DNA of 64,000 nucleotides from Intoshia linei. Taxonomy: Eukaryota > Orthonectida > Rhopaluridae. The DNA lies in contig LWCA01000014.1 of assembly GCA_001642005.1 (NCBI GenBank), positions 1 through 64,000 on the forward strand, written 5' to 3'. The first letter of the stretch is position 1, and each line of letters begins with the position of its first letter. The notes under the pieces are model-generated. The model made no database searches. It saw only the letters and a list, made by a program, of their open reading frames with translations, and had not been told where the DNA came from. Positions 23,401 through 35,597 of this stretch are shown here, piece after piece. A program made the position numbers and the translations under genes.

Positions 23401-26383
23401 TTGGGATTTACTATTTAATATAATTTATATATTAAATATTATGGTGAACACCAAAAATATCAACATTTCATCATACATGAATTGTTTTTTACTAAATTTA
23501 AGTCACCAAATAAAAAGTATTTTTGTATTATTATAATTTTATATTTTTATCGTTTTTAATCTTTGCAAATTTTCATATTTTATTGTTTTTTTCTTTTCAA
23601 AATTTAGATTATGTATTTTGTGAAATAAAATAGAAAAATCGCCTCAAGGTGGCTATTCGCCCACAGTTGAGAACCCTGGTTTAAACAATAAATTTGACGT
23701 CTTCATTTGGTTTTTAAATATATATTTAAACTTAAGTTAGTGAACATAGTCAGATAAAAATTTTCAACATTATACCAAGGATTCTCAACCTGGGAGATAT
23801 CGCCCATTTTGGGCGATTTATTTTCAAATTCATATTATAATTTTCTTATAATTAACATTTAAATATTAAATTGTGTTGCTTCTGATATTTTAGACATAAT
23901 TTTGAGATTATAGTTTTGATTCGTTTCTGCGAAGTCACATTAAAATACTGTTAATATGAGAAAAATTAAGTGAACTTAACAAGCAAGAAATTTGTTAATA
24001 CAATATGTACTCTAATTTTAAAAATTCGTTTAAATATACTGTATTAGCTTGGCTGGTTTGTACTATGTACAAACAGCACCTAGCTCTGCCAAGGGCGGAC
24101 ACAATTTAATTTAATTGTAACATTAAAAATTAAATCTATTATGGTTCAAATCACTTTTACTAATCAATTAAAATAAGACTACCAAAAATATATTACCGTA
24201 CATCATATAATTTTTATTTATTTTTTTCCAGGTGATGACAATAATTACTTTGATAATCACTTTTAAGTTAGTATAAATTTAATTTTATAAATACGTTGCT
24301 GTAGTGTCATAATTAAATTAAAATTTACAAATTGCGTAGCAATGAAAAAAATTCCGAAGGAATGATTTATATAGATTTTCACCCATATGTCTCAATTGGA
24401 AATGTGTAAACGTACAATCCACATTTTTTTTGAAATTGTAGGATTAATATTTACATTTTTGATTTTAATCGAAATATTTGAAAAATATTGGTTAATTATT
24501 TTACATTTTTTGTTTTAATAAAATATTTCGGAATAATAATAATAATATAGGAATACTAAAATGCTTTTTTGACCGTCAAGTCGTTACTTATTCGGATTGA
24601 AATTTTTTATGTATGTTAACATGATATTACTCTACCACCTGTAAATTTTTTGAAATTCTAGGGTTGTTTTCATTAAAAAAAGAAGGGTAATTTGGGGTTT
24701 TTGTCCTGAAGATATAATTTTTTTAAATTTATGATAATGTTTATGATTTTAAAATCCGCATCAGCGTATATATTTTTTTAAATTCTCCAACTCGTTTGAT
24801 AATTAAATTAAATTTTGGGTAATTTTTATTATCCATCAAAATGTAAAATAATGTAAAAATAAGTATAATAACCACTAGTATAAAGAATAAAACGAGTAGT
24901 GTTTCAATACAGTCTAACCCGCTTATACTGATCACTAAGCGAATTTTATAAAACTGGACAACTTTACTAATTTACTTTACTACTTTTTATTATTTATTAT
25001 TTATGGAAACCCAAGAGTTTTAACTGATTTAGTAATCAATTCGTAACCAATTTACCATTTTGTGTTAGTTTTTTTGATTAATTTTTCTTTTTTCTGTCAT
25101 AAAATTCGACAATCCACTGATTTTTTTCGAATAAGTAGTAAACCAAATATTTCATGCCTAGTTACTAAATTAACGGAACTTTAAGTTTTTTTAGTTACCG
25201 GTTAGTAAATTCTACTATAAGTGGATTACTGTATCGGACAGGATAACAATTATTAATATTATATATTTTAGCTCTATTGGTAGCGGCCAGAATGTACAAT
25301 TTCAACAGAACTATAAAACAAGTTGTTAAAATTGCTCGTATCGGAGCTTCAACTTTAAAGCACAGGTATTTTTTAGTTTTATTTTTAATATAACTTGTAT
25401 AGTCTGACTTAATTGTAATTATCACCTAGTGCTTTTATTTAAAATAAAAACACAATAGATCTAGCTTAGTTGTTTTGTGCTTCGTACAAACAGTACCTAG
25501 CTCTGCATAGGGCGTACTTTTTCAATTATATCAAAAAAATTTAATCTTCATAAAAATTATACTATTCACTATTACCAATCCTTTAAAGGAGTGGCTTCTA
25601 AAGATGTGACGACAATTTTTTATTTTTATACAAATTTTGTATTAGAGTATATAAAAATTCTGGCAATTGATTACATCTATATTTAGATTAGAAGAATTAG
25701 GCAATACAGCATCAGCAAAATTGACAATAGATGAATTCCAATCTACTGATTTAGAAGCTGAATTATATCCACCATGTGCTAATAAAGGACCAAGTTCTAT
25801 TAAAGAGAAGGATTTCGATAAAATTGAAGAAGAAATAAATTCTTTGCAAAGTAAAATAGACAGTCGCCTTTTTCGATTAACTAAAAAGTCAATAGAGGCT
25901 GATTTGGAAGGTTTAAATGTTATCAATAATATTGATAATATTTCAAAACATGTGGAACCTGAAGCAAAAACGAACGAGTCGTCAACGTTAGGAAATGCTA
26001 CAGAAATGTGTTTGAAACTTTTTGAAGATGATAAAATTACCCAAATACCTAACCTAAAACCTAATAAATCTGAATCAGACGATTCAATCGATTTAGAAAA
26101 TATTAGTGACGGCGAAATTGACTCTTTTATATGTAATCAAAAAGAAATTAAAGAAAATACTACCAATTGGGATGTCAATTATAGAGATTTTGAAATTCAA
26201 GAAAAGAAAAAACTTGAAATGAAAAATTCTGGTTCAGATAATAAACGAAAGGACCGTAAAAAAATTAAATCAAAGTTGAGTGATCAACGGTTTTCTGTAG
26301 ATCAAATAATTGAAAGTTTTATTAATAATCCAAAAATGGAGCCTAGTGATTTTGATGGGCTCAAAGATTTAGATAAAATGTAG
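20464..26383 (+). CDS. BRF1: TFIIIB subunit BRF1 (496 aa)
   Basis: A TFIIB-related factor that, with TBP and BDP1, recruits RNA polymerase III to tRNA and 5S genes. Exons: 20464-20581, 20632-20727, 21217-21447, 21694-21798, 21836-21985, 25272-25365 and 25687-26383; the phases fit. The zinc ribbon has Cys17, 20, 36 and 39. Two cyclin folds include SRSLTRRRIRVCVLASCLY, MLLDFSDVIGVDVYKLG, MKRDWMAEGRRPSGIC and ALLVAARMYNFNRTI. LTIDEF follows. The C-terminal acidic homology block has ISDGEIDSFICNQKEIK. Intron 2 holds a hAT MITE. Intron 5 (21986-25271) has grown to 3.3 kb by at least five insertions. Confidence 0.96.
20814..21123. mobile_element. hAT MITE in BRF1 intron 2
   Basis: CAGGGGTCGCCAACC at one end and GGTTGCCGACCCC at the other, flanked by a perfect 8-bp duplication TAGTCTAA. 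Same family as 2485-2779. Confidence 0.85.
22646..23273 (+). mobile_element. Mariner-superfamily element with decayed transposase
   Basis: Terminal repeats share CCATTTA.AAC.GTGCACTTG, and both ends abut TA. Inside, 22760-23123 encodes an N-terminal scrap (SERIFLVELLIEFKT) fused to the C-terminal catalytic part (WSPKSLDLTPCDFYLWG). A frameshift near 22970 is followed by a short tail ending at 23123. It is an internally deleted, inactive copy in BRF1 intron 5. Confidence 0.8.
23301..23678. mobile_element. hAT MITE in BRF1 intron 5
   Basis: CAGTCATTCTTAACC at the left and GTTGAGAACCCTG at the right, with flanks TTTTAGAC/GTTTAAAC (6 of 8). Another end of this type (GGATTCTCAACCTGGGAG) is at about 23778. 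Confidence 0.65.
24044..24100 (-). repeat. Helitron-like 3' end, copy 2
   Basis: Read on the minus strand: GCAGAGCTAGGTGCTGTTTG, hairpin, GCCAAGCTAA. The end CTAA fits the CTRR rule. Next bases are TACAG. Confidence 0.6.
24290..24760 (-). repeat. Dispersed repeat family R1, copy (inverted)
   Basis: Best match to 11040-11740 over several hundred bases. It lies within BRF1 intron 5. Confidence 0.65.
24910..25231. mobile_element. Pogo/Tigger-like MITE, 322 bp
   Basis: Inverted ends CAGTCTAACCCGCTTATA and CAGTAATCCACTTATAG lie between TA dinucleotides. This is the TA target and CAGT start of the pogo group. No coding potential. Confidence 0.65.
25461..25515 (-). repeat. Helitron-like 3' end, copy 3
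   Basis: Minus strand: GCAGAGCTAGGTACTGTTTG, hairpin, CTAAGCTAG. It is in BRF1 intron 6. The adjacent ~120 bp resemble the flank of the 28434 copy (CAATCCTTTAAAG). Confidence 0.6.
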
Positions 26384-26453
26384 ATATTTGTATATACCTT
26401 TCAAATTAAAATTTATCTTTTTAAATAAGAGTAGTATCTTTTTGTATCATTAA

Positions 26454-27185
26454 TTATCTTTCAAATAATACGTTTGCCTCATTGCTTTCCTTTAAGTATT
26501 TCAAACATATAAATATTGTAAGAACATCTTTCATGTATTCTTTAGGTAAAATGTGACATAAAAAATTGAATAATTCCTCTGAGGGAATATTTATTAACTC
26601 ATAAAGCTCATTTACCCTTAAAACAGGATAGTTATTAATCATATTGATTGTAAATTGACCATGTTTACGATATTTATACCCGAGGTGTTTTAATTTAACG
26701 ATTAAATCTTTACATTGCTTCAAATACTGGGGCATTTTATCAATTTTCATTGTATGTCGGTTTAAATGTTGCATTAAAGTTTGACTTTTGAATTGATTTT
26801 GTTCGTTCAGTGTATTACAACATTTTTGGCAAAACAAAACGTCATCATTAAATATGAATTTTGAACACTCGTGTTCAAATTGTGACGATATTTCTGCACA
26901 TAAATTATATCGAAATTTTCTTAAATTTATATAATATTTTTCTAAAAAATATTATATTTACAATGAATGGTTAAAAAAATTACTTTTATGTGTACTCTTC
27001 GAAAAAGAGTATTCATTCATAGTGTCTATTATATTTTTCATGAATTTATTTTCTAAATGAAATGCATCATTTTCAAAGGTAGTGACAAATTCAGTTGAAT
27101 TTAGATCTTTGATGTCCATATCACATGAAACCTCACCCTCCCGTAAATTTTCCTGTTCAGTTTGACTGCTTTTATTTTTTAACAT
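26454..27185 (-). CDS. Unknown Cys/His protein, possible zinc finger (229 aa)
   Basis: Two exons join in phase (27185-26984 and 26941-26454; 42-nt intron). The N-terminal ~65 residues are acidic. A Cys/His segment follows at about 93-130: EHEC, then FCQKCCNTLN, then HLNRHTMK. This gives C-x2-C and a later H-x3-H, an arrangement like BED/CGGBP-type fingers, though that is only a resemblance. The remaining 100 residues are helical and Lys/Leu rich (LIVKLKHLGYKYRKHGQFT...). I do not recognise the family. It converges on BRF1 with 70 bp between stop codons. A host gene, or a domesticated transposase fragment, are both possible. Confidence 0.6.
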
Positions 27186-27548
27186 GTTATTTTAAAAATA
27201 TAACATTTTTGCGTTAATTTAATTCATTAATACGTTTAATTACTTGGATATTTATTAAAATAACATTTTGCATTCACTCTATAGAAAGTTGATTGTAGTC
27301 TATCATTTATTTCATTCGAAACTTTCTAAAATTAAAAATTTTCATGGCCTACTTGACAAATTAAAAATCCGATAAATTAGATCGCCGTTAAGACTTCAGT
27401 TAGTATACACTTGATAGTAGAATATAGTTTGATCATAATATGTAGTAATCGCTTAAATAATTTAATTTCTTAGGGTTCAAATATATACAAATGTGGTTGC
27501 ATTTTTTTAAATAATCTAGCAAAACAATAAACTTAGTTGATTTCTAAA
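27186..27548. promoter_or_regulatory. Divergent spacer between the Cys/His gene and UQCRH
   Basis: 363 bp between opposite start codons, with no gene or repeat seen. Presumed to hold both promoters. Confidence 0.4.
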
Positions 27549-30462
27549 ATGTATCAATTTTTTACTTCGTTTTCTGCAGAAGAGAAAGAGGTATGCTTAT
27601 TAATTTTTTAGGAAAATAGTTATTAATGATTTATAAATCGATAATTATGTACGATGAGTACACTTTTGAGTAATAAATTTTAATTTAAATTTTTAAATTA
27701 TACAACTTGTTATTTTATTTCAACAAATTTTAACTAGTCAATATTTATTTTTATATTTTCTGCATAAAAATACGGAATATATTTTATAAAAGTAATATTA
27801 GAATTGAATCAATTCCATGTCAATGTAAAGACCCCAATGCCCTTCAAATTTGAATTTATCATTTATCAATTGTTCGTCAGTGGATGGGCTGTTCAATGTG
27901 ACTAAAATTCCTTTTCTTCCCAACTGTCTCTTGGCGTTTCTTATAGCATTCTGCATCTTTAAACAGTGACATAATACTTTTTCGTAAAAATTTGTTTACT
28001 CCGGAATGGCGTGGAAAACATCTTGTCTATCACTGCCTTACTTTTAAAATTAAAAAAAACTAATATTTTATAATGCTGCTCACAGTTGAAACGAAGTATA
28101 ACACCTATTATATATATGGTTATAATTGTGTATTTTTAAATTTAGGAAAATGAAAAAATAATTGATGAGGAAGAAAAAGAAGACGACGACGAAATTATAG
28201 TAATTTAAACATTTTATTCAATATATTACATTATAATTAATTGTATATGTGTAAAATAAAAAAAATTACTTTTAATTTGTAACAATCATTTATAATTTTT
28301 GATTAGTTATTAGCACGTGAAATGTAGAAATATTTCAGGTTTATGATTTTTATTAAAATATTAAATGTAAATCGCAAATTGATATATTCAATACTTTTAT
28401 CACTTATGTATTATATCAAAGACTTTTTTGACTTTAGTATTACTTGTACTGCGTACAAACAGTACCTACCTATGCTGAGGGCGAACTTTTTTAATTTTAT
28501 TAGAAAATAAATTACGTAAAAATTGTAATATTACAAATCCTTTAAAGATGTGGTTCCCAAACTTGTTTCACTTAGGACAGATAATTTATTAATTAAATTA
28601 AATTTAAAGTTTACTCTTAATTATTCACACTTCATTTTATTTTGATAAAATTTATATAGAGAATTTTAAAAAAATATTTGTTATGCAATTTTTTAAACTT
28701 ATTAGAGAATGAGTGTATAACCCTTACTTATAAAGTAAAATGGTTAAAAATATATATATTATTTATTTGTTTCTGTTTATTTAAAAAAGTAAGGGGAGTC
28801 GAGTTTTACAAATTCCATATTTTTATAATAGTTTTTCCAGAGTGATGTTTTATCGCAAATTTCAATTTTAGAAATTAAGTCCTTCAAGGTTAATAACGCA
28901 ATTGTTGTTTGTTTTTAAATTCAAACCCGTCCTAGAATTATAAAAAAACACATTTTCATAAAAAGTTTTAAATTCATTAATATTATGATAATTTCAATTT
29001 CAAAATCGTATATCTTCACGTCCAAAGCCCTAAATTAACCTTTTTTATAAAAATTAAGAAAGTCTTATAATTGTATACAACATTCATTCTAGGATGGTAT
29101 TTAAATTCATAAGCATTTTCATAAATGGTAATCTTAAAAAAGGTAAATTTCACGGTCAAAAACCTAGATCACCTTTTTTTTAAAAAATGATAACAGCCCT
29201 AGAATTTAAAAAAAATTACGGATGATACAGTTTCACAGAATTGGAAGATAATTTTGGGTCCAAAATTTGGTTGGGTTTTTAAGGGATTTAATTTACCAGA
29301 TTTTTACGATACAATTTTGAAGGGTTTTTAAGGGAACATTTTTTTTGTTATGTAGATAAAGATACCTTAAAATTTTAAAATTATTCTCTTAAAAACCCTA
29401 CAAAATATTAGCCTAAAAAAAGTATCTTTAAAAATTAAGTAAAAAAATCAATAATATGATTAATTAGCAAAATCTATGATTATTTCGCACTAAGACAGGG
29501 TTTCACAACCTGCGGCCGTGGGCAATTCATGTGATCATAATGCAATATATAATTTTACTTCAAATTCAAGGGAAATATTTTGATCAAAATGTTAAATTTT
29601 TGACTTTGCCCACTTTCTCAAAAGGATTCAAACTCTCAAGATAGAGATATATATAGAGAATAGAGACATTCAATTTTATTTAACCCTTACGAGACTATGC
29701 TGATTTTCAAAATTGAAAGCAAAAAATTTCACTTTTGAAATATTAAAAAACACCAAAATTTAAAGCTCAAAATTCACAAATTTCAAATGTTATTGATTTG
29801 TAAAGTGAACAACTTAAATTTGGCTTTAATATTTGGCTAAGAATTAGCAATAAAATATATTTAATTTATGACACGCAATTACAATCACGTCGTGTCTATT
29901 GTATTTCAAATATAATTCATTGTATTGTTGACTCAAAGTAAGCATTGATAATAAAATTAATTTTTACACATATTACATGTTAGTGTATGAGCAGTAAGTT
30001 GTTCAAAATTTATATTGTTACCGCCTTATTATCGTTTGTATACAAACCAATGTAAATTTATGAGTAGTTTTTTGCATCTATACATGTCTCATAATACATA
30101 CATTGTCTCGTAAGGGTTAAGTAAAGGATTTGTCTAATTTTTACACCAAATTAAGTCAAAATATCGGCTGATACAATATAGAACTTTAAAAATATTATTT
30201 GGGGGTCTTTTTTTAACGGATACGTGTCTGTTAAATCTTTATAATTTACATGAAAAATTAAAATTTGTTATTGATATAATATTAGGATCCCATGATTCCA
30301 TTGAAAGAGGAATGTAAAAAACGAATACAATGTATTGAACTTAAAACTTTTTATGATGCATGTAAAGAAAGAGTAAACAGTGATCCATCCACAATCGAAT
30401 CGTGTGCTGAAGAACTATATGATTATACTTCCTGTTTAAATCATTGCGTAAAATTTTTATAA
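27549..30462 (+). CDS. UQCRH: Cytochrome bc1 hinge protein, complex III subunit (90 aa)
   Basis: An acidic subunit of respiratory complex III that helps dock cytochrome c1 to cytochrome c in the intermembrane space. Three exons: 27549-27590, 28146-28199 and 30286-30462. The joined protein has 90 residues (91 in human). An acidic run (IIDEEEKEDDDEII) sits at about 18-32. The helical hairpin with paired cysteines follows: EECKKRIQC, DACKERV, ESCAEELYDYTSCLNHC. A tiny gene is spread over 2.9 kb because intron 1 (555 nt) and intron 2 (2086 nt) are filled with repeats. The start gives a short 14-residue first exon (MYQFFTSFSAEEKE); a different upstream first exon cannot be excluded. Confidence 0.93.
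27798..27956 (-). other. Protein-like frame inside UQCRH intron 1
   Basis: 52 codons from MQNAIRNAKRQLGRK to GHWGLYIDMELIQF and a stop. Composition is balanced and unlike the AT-rich shadows around it. An AG precedes the ATG, so it may be a last exon. I do not recognise it, and no partner exon was found on the minus strand up to 28145. Confidence 0.3.
28434..28487 (-). repeat. Helitron-like 3' end, copy 4
   Basis: Minus strand: AGGTAGGTACTGTTTGTACG then TACTAA. The hairpin is partly decayed. It is in UQCRH intron 2. Confidence 0.5.
28790..29260 (+). repeat. Dispersed repeat family R1, copy
   Basis: Shares TATTATGATAATTTxCAATTTCAAAAT, CATAAATGG, TTTCACGGTCAAAAACC and AGAATTTAAAAAAAATTACG with 61430-61870. 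It fills much of UQCRH intron 2. A hAT-like end (CAGGGTTTCACAACCTGCGG) follows at about 29497. Confidence 0.65.
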
Positions 30463-30708
30463 ATAAAAAAATTGATTATAATTTAAAAATATTTATTTAG
30501 ATTTCAAAAGATTTGTTCAATCATTTGAAATGATTTGTTAAAAAAATAAATTTTCACTTTTCATAAAAATGTAGTTAGAGTACAATAGTTGTATGTTATG
30601 TCGAATTTTCTTCTTGGTGTACGAGTTTATGAGTTAATCGTTCGATTGTTTTTCAATCTTTTTTGTATTTTCAAAAATTGATATTCTTCTTACTTTTTTA
30701 AATTTATT

Positions 30709-31100
30709 TCAATCCACTTGTCGAGAGACGTATTTACCGTACGGCGACCCCTCGTCGAGCAGGACCTCAACGAAATTTTTGTAAAATAGAGCCTCTTTTT
30801 CATTCATTACCTGCCCATCGCGCCTGGAATGAGAACAAGTTTCGTATAGTGATGAATCATCACTGATGATTAATATGAGACCAGTCAAAGATTTGGATTT
30901 TAATTTTTTAATCTATTGGATACAATAAAACACACTGCATAACAAAAACATGCAACAAATAACGATGCTGCATATGCATACGAAATTATCCTTGCATTCA
31001 CGATATCACCTAAATCTATATATATTTTTAGCAACGAAATAATACAATCATGTGGGTTTAGTATTCTATGTTCAGCACAGTGTGTCATTTTGCTACACAT
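30709..31100 (-). CDS. Possible small membrane protein, unresolved
   Basis: The frame from 31100 (MCSKMTHCAEH...) has several Cys and a hydrophobic stretch (ARIISYAYAASLFVACFCYA). This resembles the last loop and helix of a tetraspanin, but the CCG motif and other helices are absent. A 44-nt GT-AG intron in phase would join it to a second frame ending at 30709 (DDSSLYETCSHSRRDGQVMN...YVSRQVD). The second part has a GC-rich patch near 30735-30775 unlike its surroundings. Real gene, relic or chance are all open. Confidence 0.3.
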
Positions 31101-32158
31101 TATATCATTACTTATATAAAAATTTTCTTTGCACTTAAAGTGATTCTTTGTTGGTAAATCTAAATTTGATAAAAGCCCTCTTGAAATTTAAATTACTTTC
31201 ATATTCCGTAAGAAGGATAGTAAAATTATAACCAACTATACTTTTCTTGGTCAACTGAAATTTTACGTAACCCATATCGGTCTTTAGAGATGTTACATTC
31301 ATTGAATCACAAGTATATGTAATCTAATTTAACTGATAAACATTTAATTTTTTACACCAAATTAATCCGAATACATTTTAACTGGACCCCGTATACATTT
31401 AAAAAATACAAAAAAAAATTACATAAAGCTTAAGCTTGTTTTGAGCTAATTTTAACAATAATGGTTAAAATTACATTTTTTTTTGAATAAGGATTCAACC
31501 AAATTGTAAATATCACATTGCAGTATTGGATATTAAATCTTTCAAATCTAATCAGTATATTACCTAAAGGTAGTTTTGTCTAAATTATCGGTTAACAAAA
31601 ATTAAAATTAATTTAAAATAACTCTGAAAATCATCAAGCAGTCCTGATTTTTAAAATTTGATTCATATCCGCTAATTATAGAAGCGCCGTCTATATATTT
31701 GTCCCATATACCACATGATATACTCGGCATTTTATCTATAAATATTTATTATTGATCAATGATCACGTCAAAATACAATATTTATGCATTATTCCAACAG
31801 TAAAGTCAAAAATAATTAAAAGCAGTATTATAATGTTCATTATTTTAATTGAGATGATAAAATCATTTAGCGTTGTGATATTATCATAATGTTTTTTTTT
31901 CGAAATAAATAAATTATATATTATTCACATTAATTGTCAATAATACATGAAATATAAGATTGTAAAGTCATACTGGTACATCTTTTATTCAATTTATTCC
32001 GACCGAATCAATCACTACGAAAATATTGACGTGTTAACAGTTTTTCATAAATATCACAATGTTACCCGTTAAGAATTTAATTCATTTCATTATCAATAAA
32101 TGTTTGTTCATTTTAATTTGGCGCAGTTTTAATTTTTACAAAAAAATTCCAATATTAC
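31101..32158. other. AT-rich spacer upstream of Aurora
   Basis: No recognised gene. A 50-codon frame at about 31300-31130 on the minus strand (MNVTSLKTDMGY...) is not recognisable. Presumed to contain the Aurora promoter. Confidence 0.4.
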
Positions 32159-34365
32159 ATGTCCGAAACACAAGATAATAAATTGTAATATTTTCATCAA
32201 CTTGTAATTTCACATTTTATTAAGTTTAAATAATTACATTAAAAAAATATATACATTTTCAACCGAAGGTAATTAGTTTATTTAAAAAATTTTAATGTAA
32301 TTTATGATAATCCTCTTATATTTATTTTTACATTATTTACAGAATATTGGGTAAGCATCGATCCCCTCTAGATATTAATGAAGACTTTGAAATTGGACGA
32401 CCATTGGGAAAAGGAAAGTTTGGAAGTGTTTATTTGGCCAGAACCAAAACAAGTCATTTTATTGTTGCCATAAAAGTATTTATTTTATTATAATTTTAGT
32501 TAGTGGTGAATATTCATTTAGGTAATATTTAAATCTCAAATACGTAAAGCTAAATTGGAACATCAACTTATACGCGAGATCGAAATTCAAACAAAATTAA
32601 GGTAATTAAATGTTTAGTATGATATGTTGTAACTGGCAAAGTGTACCGAAAGATGTTGATATTCAGATGTAAAAGAAACGAAAAATAAATTTAATTTTGA
32701 TAATTTCTTCATTACCTGTTTAGCTTAGTGACACCCAAATTTGTTGGACCTCTATTTTTTTTAAAGTGCATTTATCTCATAAATTTAGTTGAACCATAGA
32801 AAATAATCAGATTGGGCCTCTAACGATTTATCATACCTCAATCTCTAATTTTTAATTAGTTAATTCAGGGTGGTCATAACACATGGCGAGTGAGGACCAT
32901 TAAATACATTTTACAAATTCAGCGGGCGCAACATTAAAAAAATTTACACAATTATTTCATCGCTCCTTCCCTCTTAGTTTTCTTACTCCAAATTGAAAAG
33001 CAATTTTCTCCTTTTCATTGCTTATTTACATATAAATATTTATTAATTTTTTATTATTTACCTGTTTTACAAAATATATTACTAAACAATTTCACGGATC
33101 ACACAATTTGACCTGGCGGCCCGCGGTCACGCTTTGGATTACCCTGAGTTAATTCATTGAGATGTTAATATAATAATTAGATGACAAATTGGAATTTATA
33201 AAAATGTCACATTTGTTATTTTTATGATTTTATTTTGAGTTTATCGGGCTAAAGATTGATCAGAAAATACTTTGATGGGTCTATTTTGTATCTTGTTAAA
33301 CCATAACTAGTTAGCCGTTATGTTTTATTTAAATATACGTGTATATCGAGATCTTTACATATTGTAATTATTTTTTCAGGCACAGACATATATTGAAAAT
33401 GTACACGTACTTCTATGATGACAGGAAGATTTATTTGGTGTTGGAGTACGCATATAATGGAGAATTGTTTCGTCATTTAAGAACCGATGGACATTTTTCT
33501 GAAACAAAATCGGCTACGGTTTCCATTTACATATTTTTTTTAAATAAAATGCAATTAAAAACATATTTGTGAATTAATCATGTTTATTAGCTAATCGATG
33601 AACTTTGCAGTGCTTTGATATATTGTCACAAAAATAAAGTCATTCATAGAGTAATTTTTAAAAAATAATTTCCGAAACGGTGAATACATGCAACATAAGG
33701 GTGGTCCAATGATATTGTAATTTGGACCCAAAAAGTAACTTAACTTTTTTATTATCATGCAATTTTAAATTTTTAACGTAATTATGGTTAAATTTACCAA
33801 CATTAATCGTTTTATATTGATTTAAAATATATTTTTTAGGATATAAAACCTGAAAACCTTTTACTCGGTGTATTTGGAGAAGTTAAAATTGCTGATTTTG
33901 GTTGGTCTATTCATGCACCATCATCAAAGTAATATATTATCAATTAAGTAAAATATTTCAAATTAATAATTTATTATAAAAAAAATAGAAGAGATACATT
34001 ATGTGGTACATTGGATTACTTACCCCCAGAAATGGTGAAAAACGAAAGACACGATGAAAATGTAGATATTTGGAGTTTAGGAGTGCTTTGTTTTGAATTT
34101 TTAGCCGGATATGCACCATTTGAAAGTGAAACAAACCCTGAAACATACAACAAAATTACTAATCTTATTTACCGTTTCCCCCATCATGTTTCTCTTGAAG
34201 CCAAAAAACTAATTTCATCGGTTATTTGGATAACGTTACTTGTTAATTTAACTATTTTAGCTATTAAAAATCAACCCAGAAGAACGAATATCACTGGAGG
34301 ATACAAGAAAGCACGAATGGATTCTTAAAAAGGCTATTAGACGTCAATATCCAAAAGACTATTAA
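32159..34365 (+). CDS. AURK: Aurora-type mitotic Ser/Thr kinase (287 aa)
   Basis: It phosphorylates centrosomal or chromosomal-passenger substrates in mitosis. Eight exons in phase: 32159-32184, 32343-32475, 32522-32601, 33380-33518, 33591-33650, 33840-33928, 33989-34220 and 34261-34365. The glycine loop is GKGKFGSV (31-38) and the ATP lysine is Lys53. The Aurora hallmark REIEIQ follows. The catalytic HRD is at 145-147 and DFG at 165-167. The activation segment, with Thr179 before [12 protein letters not shown], is the Aurora signature. The N-terminal extension is only about 20 residues, closer to Aurora B/C-like forms than to long Aurora A; subtype is uncertain. The C-terminus lacks a long tail. 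Intron 3 carries a hAT MITE. Confidence 0.96.
32866..33146. mobile_element. hAT MITE in Aurora intron 3
   Basis: Ends CAGGGTGGTCATAAC and GGATTACCCTG with a perfect 8-bp duplication AGTTAATT. 281 bp, non-coding. Confidence 0.88.
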
Positions 34366-34415
34366 ATAAATTATTTAATTTACATTCACTATGTACAAAA
34401 CACAATTCTATAAAA

Positions 34416-35597
34416 TTACTGTATTTTATTTTTTCCTTTTTTAACATTTGCACTACAAGATGAATTACTACAACCCGAGCATGATTCATAGGAACCTGAT
34501 GAATCATCACTACTAGACATTTTTATTGAATCTGGAGGTATTGATTCTGGTGAACTTTCTACTCTTCGTTTTTTTACTTCGGTTTGAGGGATAACGTCGG
34601 CGTCTTTCTTTAATTCCAGTTCTGCTTTTCTATAAAAATAATATTATAATTTTCTCAACATTTTGAAAATTAATTGCGGTTACATATTAATAATTTTATC
34701 GGTTGGGTATCATGGCTAAATTAAATTAACCTTTTGAGCATTTCATCATATTTCTTTTCTAACAGTTGTGATTTGGTCAACCTCGATCTATATTTTTGTT
34801 TCTTTTGACATTTAAAAGTAAAATGACCTATTTTTAAACAATTTTGGCATCTAAAAGTTTCCGATTTTTGCTTTTCTGCGCTAAACAAAAAAATATATTT
34901 TATATTAAAAATTTTAGTATATAAATAATTTTAAGCAAAACAACAAAATAAAACTAACAATTACAAAATAATTAGAAAAAAATTTTTTGAAATTATTTTT
35001 AACAACACAAAAAATGACATAAGATGTATTCAGGCAATAAAACCAATAAACAGGTGAACTTTTTAAAAAAATACATAAAAATAATTTGATAAGTCATATA
35101 ATAATTGAAATTCTATCCCTGCCGGATTAACAGTTTTCTAAAAATATACCCGCGAGTTGAAAAAGAAAGTTTTCATCTTAAATATTGCAATATACATGAT
35201 AAATTCAATTACATTTCCTTTCCATATCGTTTTACATCGTCATCCATTTTTAATTTTGTTATATTCAATAAAAGTTTATTCTCAGTTTATATAGTATTCA
35301 AAAAAATTTAAAATTAACTTTATTTATTGTTAATTTATTATAAATTATTATGACGGCATACCAGAGTTGCTTGATATAAAGTTAAATTTTTTATTTAAAA
35401 ACGATCATTTTGAATTCTGTATTTTCGAAGTGTACACTGTACAGTAGGGTGTCAATTTTTTTTAAAATTGAAACGTGTAGCAAAAATATCAATTAAAATT
35501 ATTTCATTTAAAGAGTAGTAATTTAATAAACTACATAATTTACATAATGTACCAAATTAATATAAATATGAACAAATAAATACCTATATATTGACAT
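34416..35597 (-). CDS. ZCCHC10: CCHC zinc-knuckle protein like ZCCHC10 (125 aa)
   Basis: Small nuclear zinc-knuckle protein of poorly known function. Exons: 35597-35584 (start, MSIYS), 34880-34731 and 34629-34416, all in phase. The knuckle is CQNCLKIGHFTFKC (C-x2-C-x4-H-x4-C) at about residues 15-28. A basic KKQKYRSRLTKSQLLEKK stretch comes next. The Ser-rich tail (SSSDDSSGSYESCSGC) is also typical of ZCCHC10. The tiny first exon is the least certain part. The gene converges on Aurora (50 bp between stops) and is divergent from the Spinster gene (145 bp between starts). Confidence 0.85.

Noticed and set aside
35105-35311. Plus-strand 68-codon frame inside the ZCCHC10 intron
   Set aside because: AT-driven composition, no motif, antisense to a supported intron.
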